Shown: one piece after another, positions 15,824 through 23,395 of the stretch | Numbering within the stretch: the first letter of the stretch is position 1 | How the letters are laid out: each line of letters opens with the position of its first letter | Made by a program: the position numbers and the translations under genes | Source: an uncultured Lachnospiraceae bacterium | GTDB taxonomy: Bacteria; Bacillota; Clostridia; Lachnospirales; Lachnospiraceae | Direction: 5' to 3' | Assembly: GCA_910586095.1 (NCBI GenBank) | Contig: CAJUHQ010000013.1 | Coordinates: forward strand, 17,628 to 41,865 | Length of the DNA: 24,238 bases | The notes under the pieces: model-generated | Told to the model about the DNA's origin: nothing | Database searches by the model: none | What the model saw: only the letters and a program-made list of their open reading frames with translations

Positions 15824-17190
15824 CTAAATGCCTCCTCATTCTTATTAGAACCGCTGAATTTGAAGGTAATCAGCGAAACAATCGCCAATGTCACAAATGT
15901 CATAATACCAATAACTGCCCCCACATTATAATACTGGTTCTCAATTGTCAACTTGTACAGCCAGGTAACTAACAGGTCTGTCTTGCCTGCTGTGGAGTCG
16001 ACAGGTCGTGGTAATCCCTGAGAAGTCAAGAAAATTACATTGAAATTGTTGACATTTCCAGTAAATGTTGTGATTAGATAAGGCATCATAATAAACATCA
16101 TGTAAGGCAGTGTAATTTTTGTAAAGGTCACTACAGGTCCTGCTCCGTCCACGCGTGCAGACTCGTATAACTCTTGTGGAATATTCTGTAAAATACCTGT
16201 CACTTGCAACAACATGTAAGGTACACCTACCCAGATATTGATTAAAATAACACTGACTCTTGCCCAGGTTGCATTTGTAAAAAATGGCAGTGATTCCTTT
16301 GCCCCAATCATTCCCAAATTGCGAAGCATAATGTTGACAGCACCTTCTGGTTGCAACATCGTTCTAATAATCAACAACGTCACAAAATGCGGAATTGCAA
16401 TGGTCAATACAAAGAAGAAACGCCACATCTTCTTTGCCCTAATCTCTTTCCAGTTGATAAACAGTGCAAGCATAAGCCCCAAAAAGTAGTTGGAGAACGT
16501 AGCTACTAAAGCCCAGATGAGTGTCCATCCAAGCACGGGCCAAAAGGTCTGGCCTAAGCTTCCACCAAAGCTAATCAACCGTTTAAAGTTCTCTAGGCCC
16601 ACCCAGTCAAAAAGAACGAGCTTGCTGTTCTCAACACTATAGTTGGTAAAAGCCATACTAATCATAAAAATCAACGGCAGGATAGTAAATGCAAGTACTC
16701 CTCCTATTGGAAGCGCCAATAAAGTGATATGTAAATTGCCGTTGAACAATTCACTGACTTCTTCCTTGAGGTTTGGAACATGACTACCTTCCTCTTTTAA
16801 ACATTGTATTTTATATGCCTGTTTGAGCGAACTTCTTACTAACAATATCGCCACGAAAAGGATTGCTAACGTGATAATCCCATAAAGAAGAATAATAAGT
16901 GAACGATCTCCATCTACATATTCGTAAACACTCTTTGCATCATTCCAAACCTTCTGTTGTTCTATATCACCTAACGTAATGAGTTTTCCTAGGTTGTAGA
17001 ACCCATTCTGTATCATGTAAAGAAAAATTCCAACCTCTACTGTCAAGTAGAGCAACCCTTTCACCAACTGTCCTCCAACAAGACAACCTGCCCCGAACAC
17101 AATCGCGGAAATGCGTGTGAGTAAAGAGCCTTTCTTCAACGCATCAATAGCTGTATAGTTCTTTGCATACTTTTTCTTTTTCGTTTTCAT
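15820..17190 (-). CDS. Sugar ABC importer permease, MalF type
   Basis: This 456-aa membrane subunit pairs with the MalG-type permease. The N-terminal 200 residues include extra membrane segments and a charged linker, as in Firmicutes MalF/GanP proteins that are longer than most CUT1 permeases. The transport core follows, with the EAA loop ELYESARVDGAGPVVTFTKI near residue 360. The start at 17190 has GAGG nine bases upstream and lies only 17 bp after the binding-protein gene. Its stop overlaps the next start by four bases (ATGA). It contributes the translocation pore for a sugar delivered by the lipoprotein encoded upstream. Confidence 0.93.
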   Translation of the reverse strand: MKTKKKKYAKNYTAIDALKKGSLLTRISAIVFGAGCLVGGQLVKGLLYLTVEVGIFLYMIQNGFYNLGKLITLGDIEQQKVWNDAKSVYEYVDGDRSLIILLYGIITLAILFVAILLVRSSLKQAYKIQCLKEEGSHVPNLKEEVSELFNGNLHITLLALPIGGVLAFTILPLIFMISMAFTNYSVENSKLVLFDWVGLENFKRLISFGGSLGQTFWPVLGWTLIWALVATFSNYFLGLMLALFINWKEIRAKKMWRFFFVLTIAIPHFVTLLIIRTMLQPEGAVNIMLRNLGMIGAKESLPFFTNATWARVSVILINIWVGVPYMLLQVTGILQNIPQELYESARVDGAGPVVTFTKITLPYMMFIMMPYLITTFTGNVNNFNVIFLTSQGLPRPVDSTAGKTDLLVTWLYKLTIENQYYNVGAVIGIMTFVTLAIVSLITFKFSGSNKNEEAFR

Positions 17191-17207
17191 CGGCGAAACC
17201 TCGTTTT

Positions 17208-18551
17208 TTATTCTACGCCAGAAGAATTCGCACCTTGCTCAAATTCCTGGAGCTTTTGTGCTGCATTTTCATGTGTAATCTTACCATCGCGCAGCTCTGT
17301 ACCAAAACTTTCTGCTGGAGACCAGAAATAAGACATCTGCTTAAAGTTGGTACGTGCTACTGCAATCTTATCAATAGTATAAGCATCTACCACCACTACT
17401 GCATCTTGCTGAATCTGATCTGTAGCAACTAACTTATTGTAGCAAGGAACATAACCACGACTTTCATAATGTGCTAACTGGCTGTCATATCCTCCCAGAT
17501 ACATTGCAAGCTCAATAGCAACTTGTGGATTCGCAGTAGTTGACTTTACACCGATTGCTTTTGCAGAGTTGAACGGGCGAAGCTGAACATCTTTGCCATC
17601 CACATTGACTGATGGAAGTGGAGCAACTCCAAAGTTCTCTCCCAAAATCTCCTGTGTCTGTGCTGCTTGCCATGTGCCACAGAAATATGCATCTACAGTG
17701 CCTTCACGCATCATAGAAATTGCATCCTCTGGTGATGCAGATACAAAATTATCCTCTTTTACTAATTCGATCAAATAATTGGTCATTGCAAGAGAATCTT
17801 CTGTGTCGAGCACAATACCTTCCTCACGATCCAATCCTCCGGGGCCAAAAAAGGTACACCCAGCACCTAGATAAAATGCTGCCAGATAAAAGCCATTTGT
17901 CACCGGAATCGCAACGCGTCCTTTTTCTAACATCTTGTCCAAAGAAGTGATATCATCCTCTGAAAATACACTTTTATCATAATACATAAAATATGTATTT
18001 GTTGTCATGGGCACTCCATAGACACCACCATCTTCATATGTCAAGCAATTTACCATAACACTAGGATACTCTGCATGAATTGCATCCAAATATTTACCTC
18101 CGAGCTCTGCCAATGCATTCTCCTCACAGAAATACTCTAATCCTGTAGAAGAATAGATAAACACATCAGCCGCTGCATCCAAATCTTGTACTACCAGCTT
18201 TCTAGCATCTGTCTCTGTACATACTCCATACTCAAAGGTAATATCCCAATTTGGATGAAGTTCTGCAAACTGGTTACACATTGTGACAAGCCACTCTCCA
18301 TACTCTGGATCTTGATCCTCAGAGGGACTCCATACCTTTAACGTACAAGTCACTGGTTCCTCTTCTGTGGATGCTTCCGCAGCATTATTTTCGGAAACAT
18401 TTTCTGTACTTGGACTAGCTGGCTGTGAATCTGTTCCTGAACTCTTGTCCCCCAAAGATGCTGGTGCATTGGACTGATTTCCACACGCTGTTAGAGAAAA
18501 CACTATAGCTGCGGATAAAATTACGCTTAATACTCTCTTTTTCACACTCAT
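17208..18551 (-). CDS. Sugar-binding lipoprotein of ABC importer, MalE type
   Basis: This 447-aa extracellular solute-binding protein captures the sugar outside the membrane. The first 22 residues form a lipoprotein signal with lipobox LTAC, so the mature protein is anchored by lipid on Cys; a Ser/Glu/Ala-rich linker follows to about residue 65. The rest is a family 1 solute-binding fold (e.g. GVYGVPMTTNTYFMYYDKSVF, a typical hinge region). AGGAGG ends only two bases before ATG 18551 but eight bases before an in-frame GTG at 18545 (codon 3), so GTG may be the real start. The gene leads the operon and has its own promoter and a LacI-type operator. No ATPase gene is present; a shared MsmX-type ATPase encoded elsewhere is usual in Firmicutes. 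Confidence 0.93.
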   Translation of the reverse strand: MSVKKRVLSVILSAAIVFSLTACGNQSNAPASLGDKSSGTDSQPASPSTENVSENNAAEASTEEEPVTCTLKVWSPSEDQDPEYGEWLVTMCNQFAELHPNWDITFEYGVCTETDARKLVVQDLDAAADVFIYSSTGLEYFCEENALAELGGKYLDAIHAEYPSVMVNCLTYEDGGVYGVPMTTNTYFMYYDKSVFSEDDITSLDKMLEKGRVAIPVTNGFYLAAFYLGAGCTFFGPGGLDREEGIVLDTEDSLAMTNYLIELVKEDNFVSASPEDAISMMREGTVDAYFCGTWQAAQTQEILGENFGVAPLPSVNVDGKDVQLRPFNSAKAIGVKSTTANPQVAIELAMYLGGYDSQLAHYESRGYVPCYNKLVATDQIQQDAVVVVDAYTIDKIAVARTNFKQMSYFWSPAESFGTELRDGKITHENAAQKLQEFEQGANSSGVE

Positions 18552-18642
18552 TACCTCCTGTGATCTTTTTTCTTCTGAACATTAGTGCCAAAATATCTTT
18601 CGTGCTTTGTTGGCTAACATCCAATGTTTCTCAGAAGATTTT

Positions 18643-18660
18643 AACGAAACCGATTTAGTT
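18643..18660. promoter_or_regulatory. LacI-type operator of the sugar operon
   Basis: AACGAAACCGATTTAGTT is an imperfect palindrome centred on CG, the hallmark of LacI/CcpA-family sites; six of eight arm positions pair. It lies just downstream of the predicted start point of the malE-type gene, a classic roadblock position. The LacI-family gene at 20288-21316 is the obvious candidate regulator; CcpA is an alternative. Confidence 0.6.
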
Positions 18661-18673
18661 CTCTGTGTTTCTA

Positions 18674-18702
18674 ATACTACTAAATTTCCTATAGATTGTC
18701 AA
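18674..18702 (-). promoter_or_regulatory. Promoter of the sugar importer operon
   Basis: A perfect minus-strand TTGACA (18702-18697) is followed after 17 bp by TAGTAT (18679-18674). Transcription would start near 18667, leaving a leader of about 115 nt that includes the operator at 18643-18660. The weak -10 box suits a regulated promoter. Confidence 0.6.
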
Positions 18703-18900
18703 CATTTTTTACAACTTTTATACATTTTAATTAAGTTCTTGCATTTTGTTCTAGTAAATGTTAATATAATTCTATTAAAAATGTAAATTATACTGTGCAT
18801 TTATATTTTTATAAGCTTTTTTGTTTCCGAAAGTGTTTCTTCATTTTTTGTTCATAAATTAGTGTTGTTTTCAATTCATATCTAGCAAAACTTTGCAAAA

Positions 18901-18982
18901 TACTTTTCTAAACGCGCAAACTACTAAAGCGATTATCATAAACGCAGGCATAGTGGTGGCTATGTCAAGTCTTAGAAAAGTA
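18901..18982. other. 82-bp inverted-repeat element, possible structured RNA
   Basis: TACTTTTCTAA (18901-18911) is the exact reverse complement of TTAGAAAAGTA (18972-18982). The 60-base interior contains a second hairpin (GCATAG-TGGTGG-CTATGT, 18947-18965) and CGC/GCG pairs that could form a three-way junction. It lies in the long AT-rich gap between the divergent sugar operon and PHP gene (18552-19290), which otherwise holds no convincing gene. No known RNA family was recognised. Confidence 0.4.
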
Positions 18983-19161
18983 CTGTTATCATGAAAATGA
19001 ATAGTACACTAATTGCTATAAAAGATCAGCACTTTCATACATTTAAAAAAGAACTAGAAAAAGATTCGCATAAACAGTACTATAGAAAAAGAAGATACGT
19101 AATTGCAAGACACACTGCCCCAAATATATGTCTTCTACTACAGTATGCGTTTTATATGAAT

Positions 19162-19177
19162 CAAAACATATGTTTTG
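19162..19177. promoter_or_regulatory. 16-bp perfect palindrome upstream of the PHP gene
   Basis: CAAAACATATGTTTTG is perfectly symmetric and lies 114 bp before the PHP gene start. It could be a dimeric repressor site, but in AT-rich DNA chance palindromes occur and no second copy was found in the window. Confidence 0.3.
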
Positions 19178-19290
19178 TATATCCAGGTGAGCGCTAAAAC
19201 CAACTATAGTGGAGAATCCAATATTTACACAAATTTTAGAGTTGCAATTACCTGCGGAAAGAACTATGACGAAAGGAGAACATTATCAAT

Positions 19291-20070
19291 ATGATAAGAA
19301 CCAATTTTCACACACATGTAAAACGTTGCAGACACGCAGGAGGAAGTGAGGAAGACTATGTAAAGGAAGCACTCTCAAAAGGGCTTTCGCAACTTGGTTT
19401 TTCAGATCACGCCCCTTTTGAAGAAATTGATTTCGGAATGAGAATGCCTTTTTGTGAACTACGCGACTATCTAAGCACAATAAATGCGTTGACGAAGAAA
19501 TATCAGGCTGATATAATTTTATGGAAAGGTTTGGAAATTGAATATTTACCAGAATATTGCGATTATTATGAAGAATTATTAACCAATTGGGGTGTTGATT
19601 ATCTATTGATGGGTGAACACTATTATAAAACTGCACAGGGGGAAACTATTAACATTTACAATACACCATCCCCTACCTTATACCTCGACTATGCCAATAC
19701 AGTGGCCGCCGGCATGCGATCAGGCTATTTTAAGGCTGTCGCTCACCCAGACATATATATGATTAATCCTTTTGCTTGGGATAGCACCTGCCAAAAAGCT
19801 GCTGACATTATTATTGATGCTGCTACCGCTACGAACACCATATTAGAATACAATGCCAATGGTTTCCGGCGCGAGCAAAAGCAGTTTCCAGATGGTGTGC
19901 GTTATCAATATCCCCATAACACATTCTGGCAAATGGCAGCACAGGCCCCTATCCAAACAATCGTGGGTTCCGATTGCCATGACCCTTCAAAGTTATGGGA
20001 TGAGGCAGTTGAATACTCTTATCAGCAACTGCATGATCTGGGCTTGACCCCAGTGATTGAATTACTATAG
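19291..20070 (+). CDS. PHP-domain phosphoesterase, histidinol-phosphatase-like
   Basis: This 259-aa cytoplasmic metal-dependent phosphoesterase belongs to the PHP superfamily, closest by eye to HisJ/HisK-type histidinol-phosphatases. Metal-site motifs appear in order: FHTHVKRCRHAG at the N-terminus, GFSDHAPF near residue 36, GLEIEYLPEY near 80, GEHYY near 108, AVAHPDIYM near 152 and GSDCHDPSKLWD near 225. The start has AAAGGAG 12 bases upstream. No other histidine-biosynthesis gene is present. The neighbours are a sugar importer and its LacI regulator, so it might instead act on a sugar phosphate or nucleotide; this is inference. The fold is secure and the substrate is not. Confidence 0.88.
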   Translation: MIRTNFHTHVKRCRHAGGSEEDYVKEALSKGLSQLGFSDHAPFEEIDFGMRMPFCELRDYLSTINALTKKYQADIILWKGLEIEYLPEYCDYYEELLTNWGVDYLLMGEHYYKTAQGETINIYNTPSPTLYLDYANTVAAGMRSGYFKAVAHPDIYMINPFAWDSTCQKAADIIIDAATATNTILEYNANGFRREQKQFPDGVRYQYPHNTFWQMAAQAPIQTIVGSDCHDPSKLWDEAVEYSYQQLHDLGLTPVIELL

Positions 20071-20155
20071 TACAAAAAGCTAGCCTATTTATTGTTTGAA
20101 CATCTACTGTCAACAGGAATACGAACCCTATTCATGGCAGTGCCAATCTGCTGAT

Positions 20156-20176
20156 ATAGATGGCCATATGGCCTGA
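20156..20176. repeat. Second copy of the ATAGATGGCCAT..GGCCTGA motif
   Basis: ATAGATGGCCATATGGCCTGA matches 11586-11606 at 19 of 21 bases and contains the perfect palindrome GGCCATATGGCC. CTGCT before it and AGCAG after it can pair, extending the hairpin. It lies in the 217-bp gap between the PHP and LacI genes, which otherwise holds only the LacI ribosome-binding site. Confidence 0.5.
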
Positions 20177-20287
20177 CAAATAGCAGGCTTTGTAATAAGT
20201 GTTTCTGTAAAAACCACCAAACAAACTGCCTGCGCCCGCCGAAACAATTTCCTTGTCACTGACTTTCACCATAAGGAGACATACCAT

Positions 20288-21316
20288 ATGAATATACGTG
20301 ATATTGCAAGATTGGCAAATGTAACCCCTGGTACTATTTCCAAAGTATTAAATAACTATCCTGATATTAGCGAAGCAACCAGACAGCATGTTATGAAAAT
20401 CATTGAGGAAAACCAATACACTCCTCGTAACAGCGCTCGCCTTTTAAAATTGTCTGCCAAGATCCCTCAAATCGGACTGGCAATGGAGGGAATTGGTGAC
20501 TGGCTTCATATGGAAATGGCCAAAACACTCTCTATCCGTTTTCATAATGCCGACTACACAGTTCTATCTTTCCATGACAACTACTATTCACAAGAAAAAA
20601 TCCAGAAATTTCAGGAGTTACTCGCCTATATTGACCGGCATCTTTTGACAGGCATGGTTTATTTTGGAGGTGATTTTCGCGATGTACCTGCTTCCTATTT
20701 TCAATCGTTATCTTGCCCTGTCATTTTTGTAAATACCGTTTTACCAGATCCAGTTCGAGCAGAGACTTATTCTAGTGTTCAGGTGGATCATTATGCGACA
20801 GCAGTCAAACAAATTGAGTACCTCATTGAAAAGGGCCATCATGACATCTGCACTCTAATCTCTTCTCAGGCAGACACTAGTGTCTATGGCATTAGAAGGC
20901 AGGCCTACCAAGATGCACTCACACAACATCATTTAGAACACTGTCTTTCGCACACCTTAGAAGGAAACTATTTCTGTAACAGTGCCTACCGAGAATTAGC
21001 TCCTTACTTAAAGTCTCATCCCGAAATCACCGCGATCTGTTCTGCAGCAGATAGCATGGCTCTTGCCGCAATTCGCTCCATTCTAGAGGTTGGCAAAATA
21101 CCAGGAAAGGACATCTCTATTATTAGTTTTGATGGAATGGAATCTTTGCAATATTGTTCTCCATCCATTACTACGTTTGAACAACCACAAAAAGAAATGA
21201 CAGGTTATGTTTACGATTTATTATTGGGGTTAATGAACAACAAACGACAACACCAACATATTACTTTTCAGGCAAAACTTCTAGAAAATGAATCCTGTTC
21301 ACAATACATAAAATAA
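20288..21316 (+). CDS. LacI-family transcriptional regulator
   Basis: This 342-aa repressor has a textbook LacI helix-turn-helix in residues 1-50 (IRDIARLANVTPGTISKVLN, then RQHVMKIIEENQY). A periplasmic-binding-like ligand domain follows (about 60-342), with IICSAADSMAL-like and DISIISFDGMESL segments typical of sugar-sensing members. AAGGAG lies nine bases before the ATG. The gene is on the opposite strand from the sugar operon, beyond the PHP gene, and is the only LacI regulator in the window. The operator at 18643-18660 fits its family's central-CG sites, so it probably represses the importer until a sugar is bound. The downstream repeats may terminate it; no clear T-run terminator was seen. 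Confidence 0.93.
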   Translation: MNIRDIARLANVTPGTISKVLNNYPDISEATRQHVMKIIEENQYTPRNSARLLKLSAKIPQIGLAMEGIGDWLHMEMAKTLSIRFHNADYTVLSFHDNYYSQEKIQKFQELLAYIDRHLLTGMVYFGGDFRDVPASYFQSLSCPVIFVNTVLPDPVRAETYSSVQVDHYATAVKQIEYLIEKGHHDICTLISSQADTSVYGIRRQAYQDALTQHHLEHCLSHTLEGNYFCNSAYRELAPYLKSHPEITAICSAADSMALAAIRSILEVGKIPGKDISIISFDGMESLQYCSPSITTFEQPQKEMTGYVYDLLLGLMNNKRQHQHITFQAKLLENESCSQYIK

Positions 21317-21330
21317 TGATCTTAACTCCG

Positions 21331-21398
21331 CTTTGTCTGCTTTTGTAGATTCTTAAATCAGGATAAGAGAATTTTTATTTCATATTGACTTCCATGAT
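21331..21398. repeat. Degenerate family B repeat unit
   Basis: TTGTCTGCTTTTGTAGATTC, TAAATCAGGATAAG, GAATTTTTATTTCAT and TTGACTTCCATGATTTTGC follow the order of the 64-bp unit at 21669-21850, with many substitutions and a broken first hairpin. It begins 15 bp after the LacI stop. Confidence 0.55.
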
Positions 21399-21425
21399 TT
21401 TGCTTCGTGAAACCTCAAATCATAA

Positions 21426-21588
21426 GTGTGAAATGTAGTACTTCTCCACAAAGCAGCCGCTACTGCAAACGAAAACTGCCACAGGCAGTTAGAAACTCTT
21501 TTCACGGTGTGAGGTTTAGCGTTTCTCTGCTAAACAACCTTTGCTGTGAGCAAAAACTGCCACAGGCAGTTAGAAACTCTTCTCACAC
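21426..21588. repeat. Two direct copies of family A hairpin repeat
   Basis: Copy 1 (21426-21505) starts GTGTGAAATGTAGTACTTCT and ends AGAAACTCTTTTCAC. Copy 2 (21507-21588) starts GTGTGAGGTTTAGCGTTTCT and ends AGAAACTCTTCTCACAC. Both contain AACTGCC-ACA-GGCAGTT as an inner hairpin, and their ends pair. The copy at 11704-11763 keeps the ends but has a different inner stem. No transposase gene is near. Confidence 0.7.
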
Positions 21589-21630
21589 TAACCTCCATGA
21601 TTCCGCTTCGTAGAATTTCGAATCTAAATG

Positions 21631-21850
21631 AAAAACACCTGCTTTTGGTCTTTTTCGGCGTGAAAAAAGTCTGCTTTAGCAGACTCTCTAATCAAGATAG
21701 GGGAAATTTTTATTTCGCATTAACTCCCATTTGTCTGCTTTAGCAGACCTCTAATCAAGATAGGCGCAATTTTTATTTCGCATTAACTCCCATTTGTCTG
21801 CTTTGGCAGACTCTCTAATCAAGATAGGGGAAATTTTTATTTCGCATTAG
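21631..21850. repeat. Tandem array of a 63-64-bp hairpin unit (family B)
   Basis: After the AACACCTGCTTTTGG module come three direct copies starting at 21669, 21733 and 21796 (spacing 64 and 63 bp). Each unit has GTCTGC-TTTA-GCAGAC (third copy TTTG loop), then CTCTAATCAAGATAGG, a second hairpin around AAATTTTTATTT, and CGCATTAACTCCCATTT. The last copy ends near 21850. No open frame spans it. The neighbouring 21851-21954 is AT-rich and empty. Confidence 0.8.
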
Positions 21851-21954
21851 TTGCATTAATTTAAACCAATTTTATACATACTACAAGGAACAAATTCTTG
21901 TTATATAGACTCTTAATCATACCTATATTAATTACTTTAACTAGAACAAAGCAC

Positions 21955-21989
21955 AAGGGCTAAGACGGTTTTTATACCTCTTAGCCCTT
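21955..21989. terminator. Hairpin terminator after mgtC-type gene
   Basis: AAGGGCTAAGA (21955-21965) pairs perfectly with TCTTAGCCCTT (21979-21989), and GGT/ACC extends the stem inside the loop. It lies seven bases past the stop of the minus-strand gene. The following T run is short on both strands. Confidence 0.7.
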
Positions 21990-21995
21990 TATGAA

Positions 21996-22676
21996 TCACA
22001 GTTCATTAACTGTTTCCACACCTTTTAATTCCTGTATAATGTGCAAAAATTCTTCCTTGTTTGTATTTTTTGGTACTTTAAATGTTGTTACAATCTGAAA
22101 ATGTTGACCCTTTGCTTTAGGCTTGTCCACCACAAAAGAATCAATAAAACAGTTATCCTCTTTTAACTTTCTAGAGACAAGCGTAATTGCTTTTCCATCT
22201 GCGGCTTCTATGTAGAGTGTCATATATTGAGAATGTTTATACACTTTATTTTCTATATAGGGTACAATGTGTACACCTGCAAGCCAAAAAACAGTCAACA
22301 CCACTGCACCATCCACAAATCCGATTCCCACTGCAAGGCCTACACAGGCACAAGTCCATATACTTGCGGCAGAAGTAAGCCCTTTAATTTGATGTCCTGA
22401 GACAAGTATGGAACCTGCCCCCACAAAACCTACACCACTTATCACTTGCGCAGCAATTCTCGATATATCAAACCGTTGGGGATATAATTCCTCAAGATAC
22501 TGCTCTAAAAGCATTACCATCGTGGCGCCAAGACATACTGTAATCGTGGTTCGTGCCCCACCGCCACGGCGCTTTGCACCTCTATCAATCCCGATTGCCA
22601 TACCAATCACAAAAGATACAATCATTCGAATAACTATATTTGTCACTGTCCAGTCTGAAAATGAACGTGTAAACAT
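21996..22676 (-). CDS. MgtC/SapB-family membrane protein
   Basis: This 226-aa protein has an N-terminal membrane domain of about five helices (residues 10-145) with the family core AKRRGGGARTTITVCLGA, ISGVGFVGAGSILV and GLTSAASIWTCACVGLAVGIG. A C-terminal soluble ACT-like domain (about 150-226) follows. MgtC proteins are linked to Mg2+ limitation and intracellular survival in pathogens; in commensal Firmicutes the role is unknown. ATG at 22676 follows GGAGG at seven bases and is preferred to the in-frame start at 22694. A hairpin (TATAGAT/ATCTATA near 22710-22727) lies in the leader and could regulate it. No other transport gene is beside it. Confidence 0.9.
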   Translation of the reverse strand: MFTRSFSDWTVTNIVIRMIVSFVIGMAIGIDRGAKRRGGGARTTITVCLGATMVMLLEQYLEELYPQRFDISRIAAQVISGVGFVGAGSILVSGHQIKGLTSAASIWTCACVGLAVGIGFVDGAVVLTVFWLAGVHIVPYIENKVYKHSQYMTLYIEAADGKAITLVSRKLKEDNCFIDSFVVDKPKAKGQHFQIVTTFKVPKNTNKEEFLHIIQELKGVETVNEL

Positions 22677-23395
22677 CTTAATCCTCCATTCCACAAAAAA
22701 TTCTTATATAGATCTCAATCTATACATCCAAAATCCACTAATTATCTTTTCAAAAAATTACTCACTGCGCCTTCTATTTATACCATATTTAGTACTTTCT
22801 ATGTATTTATTGCTTTGTTTCTATTACTTTACTACTGTGCTAGTTGTTTAATCATTTCTGTAAAGAATATTACTTATTTTATCAATTTGCAAGTAAAAAA
22901 GCATAGTATTATACACAAAAATTACTAATACTATACCAAATAATAAAGCAGACCATATTATTTGTACAGATATAAATAGCCAGTGTTCTATTCAACTAAA
23001 AACGAAACATATACATTACATATTTTATGGCAGTATAGATAAAATTTTAATAGTGACGTGGTGGCATCTTCTAGAAATTTTAATGGCATACCAATACAAA
23101 ACAATCTGTTTATATATTTCATTTTTTCTGAATAAAAACCTGTATTCATTGTACCATTTCTTACTTATTTTGTACACTTGAATACTTCTTTTTCTTAAAA
23201 AATTTAAGCTTTTATGGATTATTATTACTACTACTTTGTGATGCTACTTCAATCTATATTTATATGTAGAAAGTTAGAAGATTCTATACTATTTCTATGT
23301 AAAATTTGTGGTATTCATTATGCTACTGGAAAATTTTAATTTACTCGCTTGAGTAGGATGTAAATATAAGAGAAGCGGCAACAGTAGCATTATCT
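22677..23395. other. AT-rich gene-free region before the CRISPR array
   Basis: This stretch of about 720 bp contains the mgtC-type leader at its left end and no credible coding region on either strand. It borders the degenerate end of the array, so no leader with the usual features is expected here. A small hairpin (TACTC-GCTT-GAGTA, 23343-23356) lies 40 bp before the first repeat. I see no cas gene remnant. Confidence 0.6.

Noticed and set aside
18991..19197. 68-aa open frame on plus between the sugar operon and the PHP gene
   Set aside because: No ribosome-binding site, biased composition with Lys/Tyr/His runs, and it lies in AT-rich regulatory DNA.
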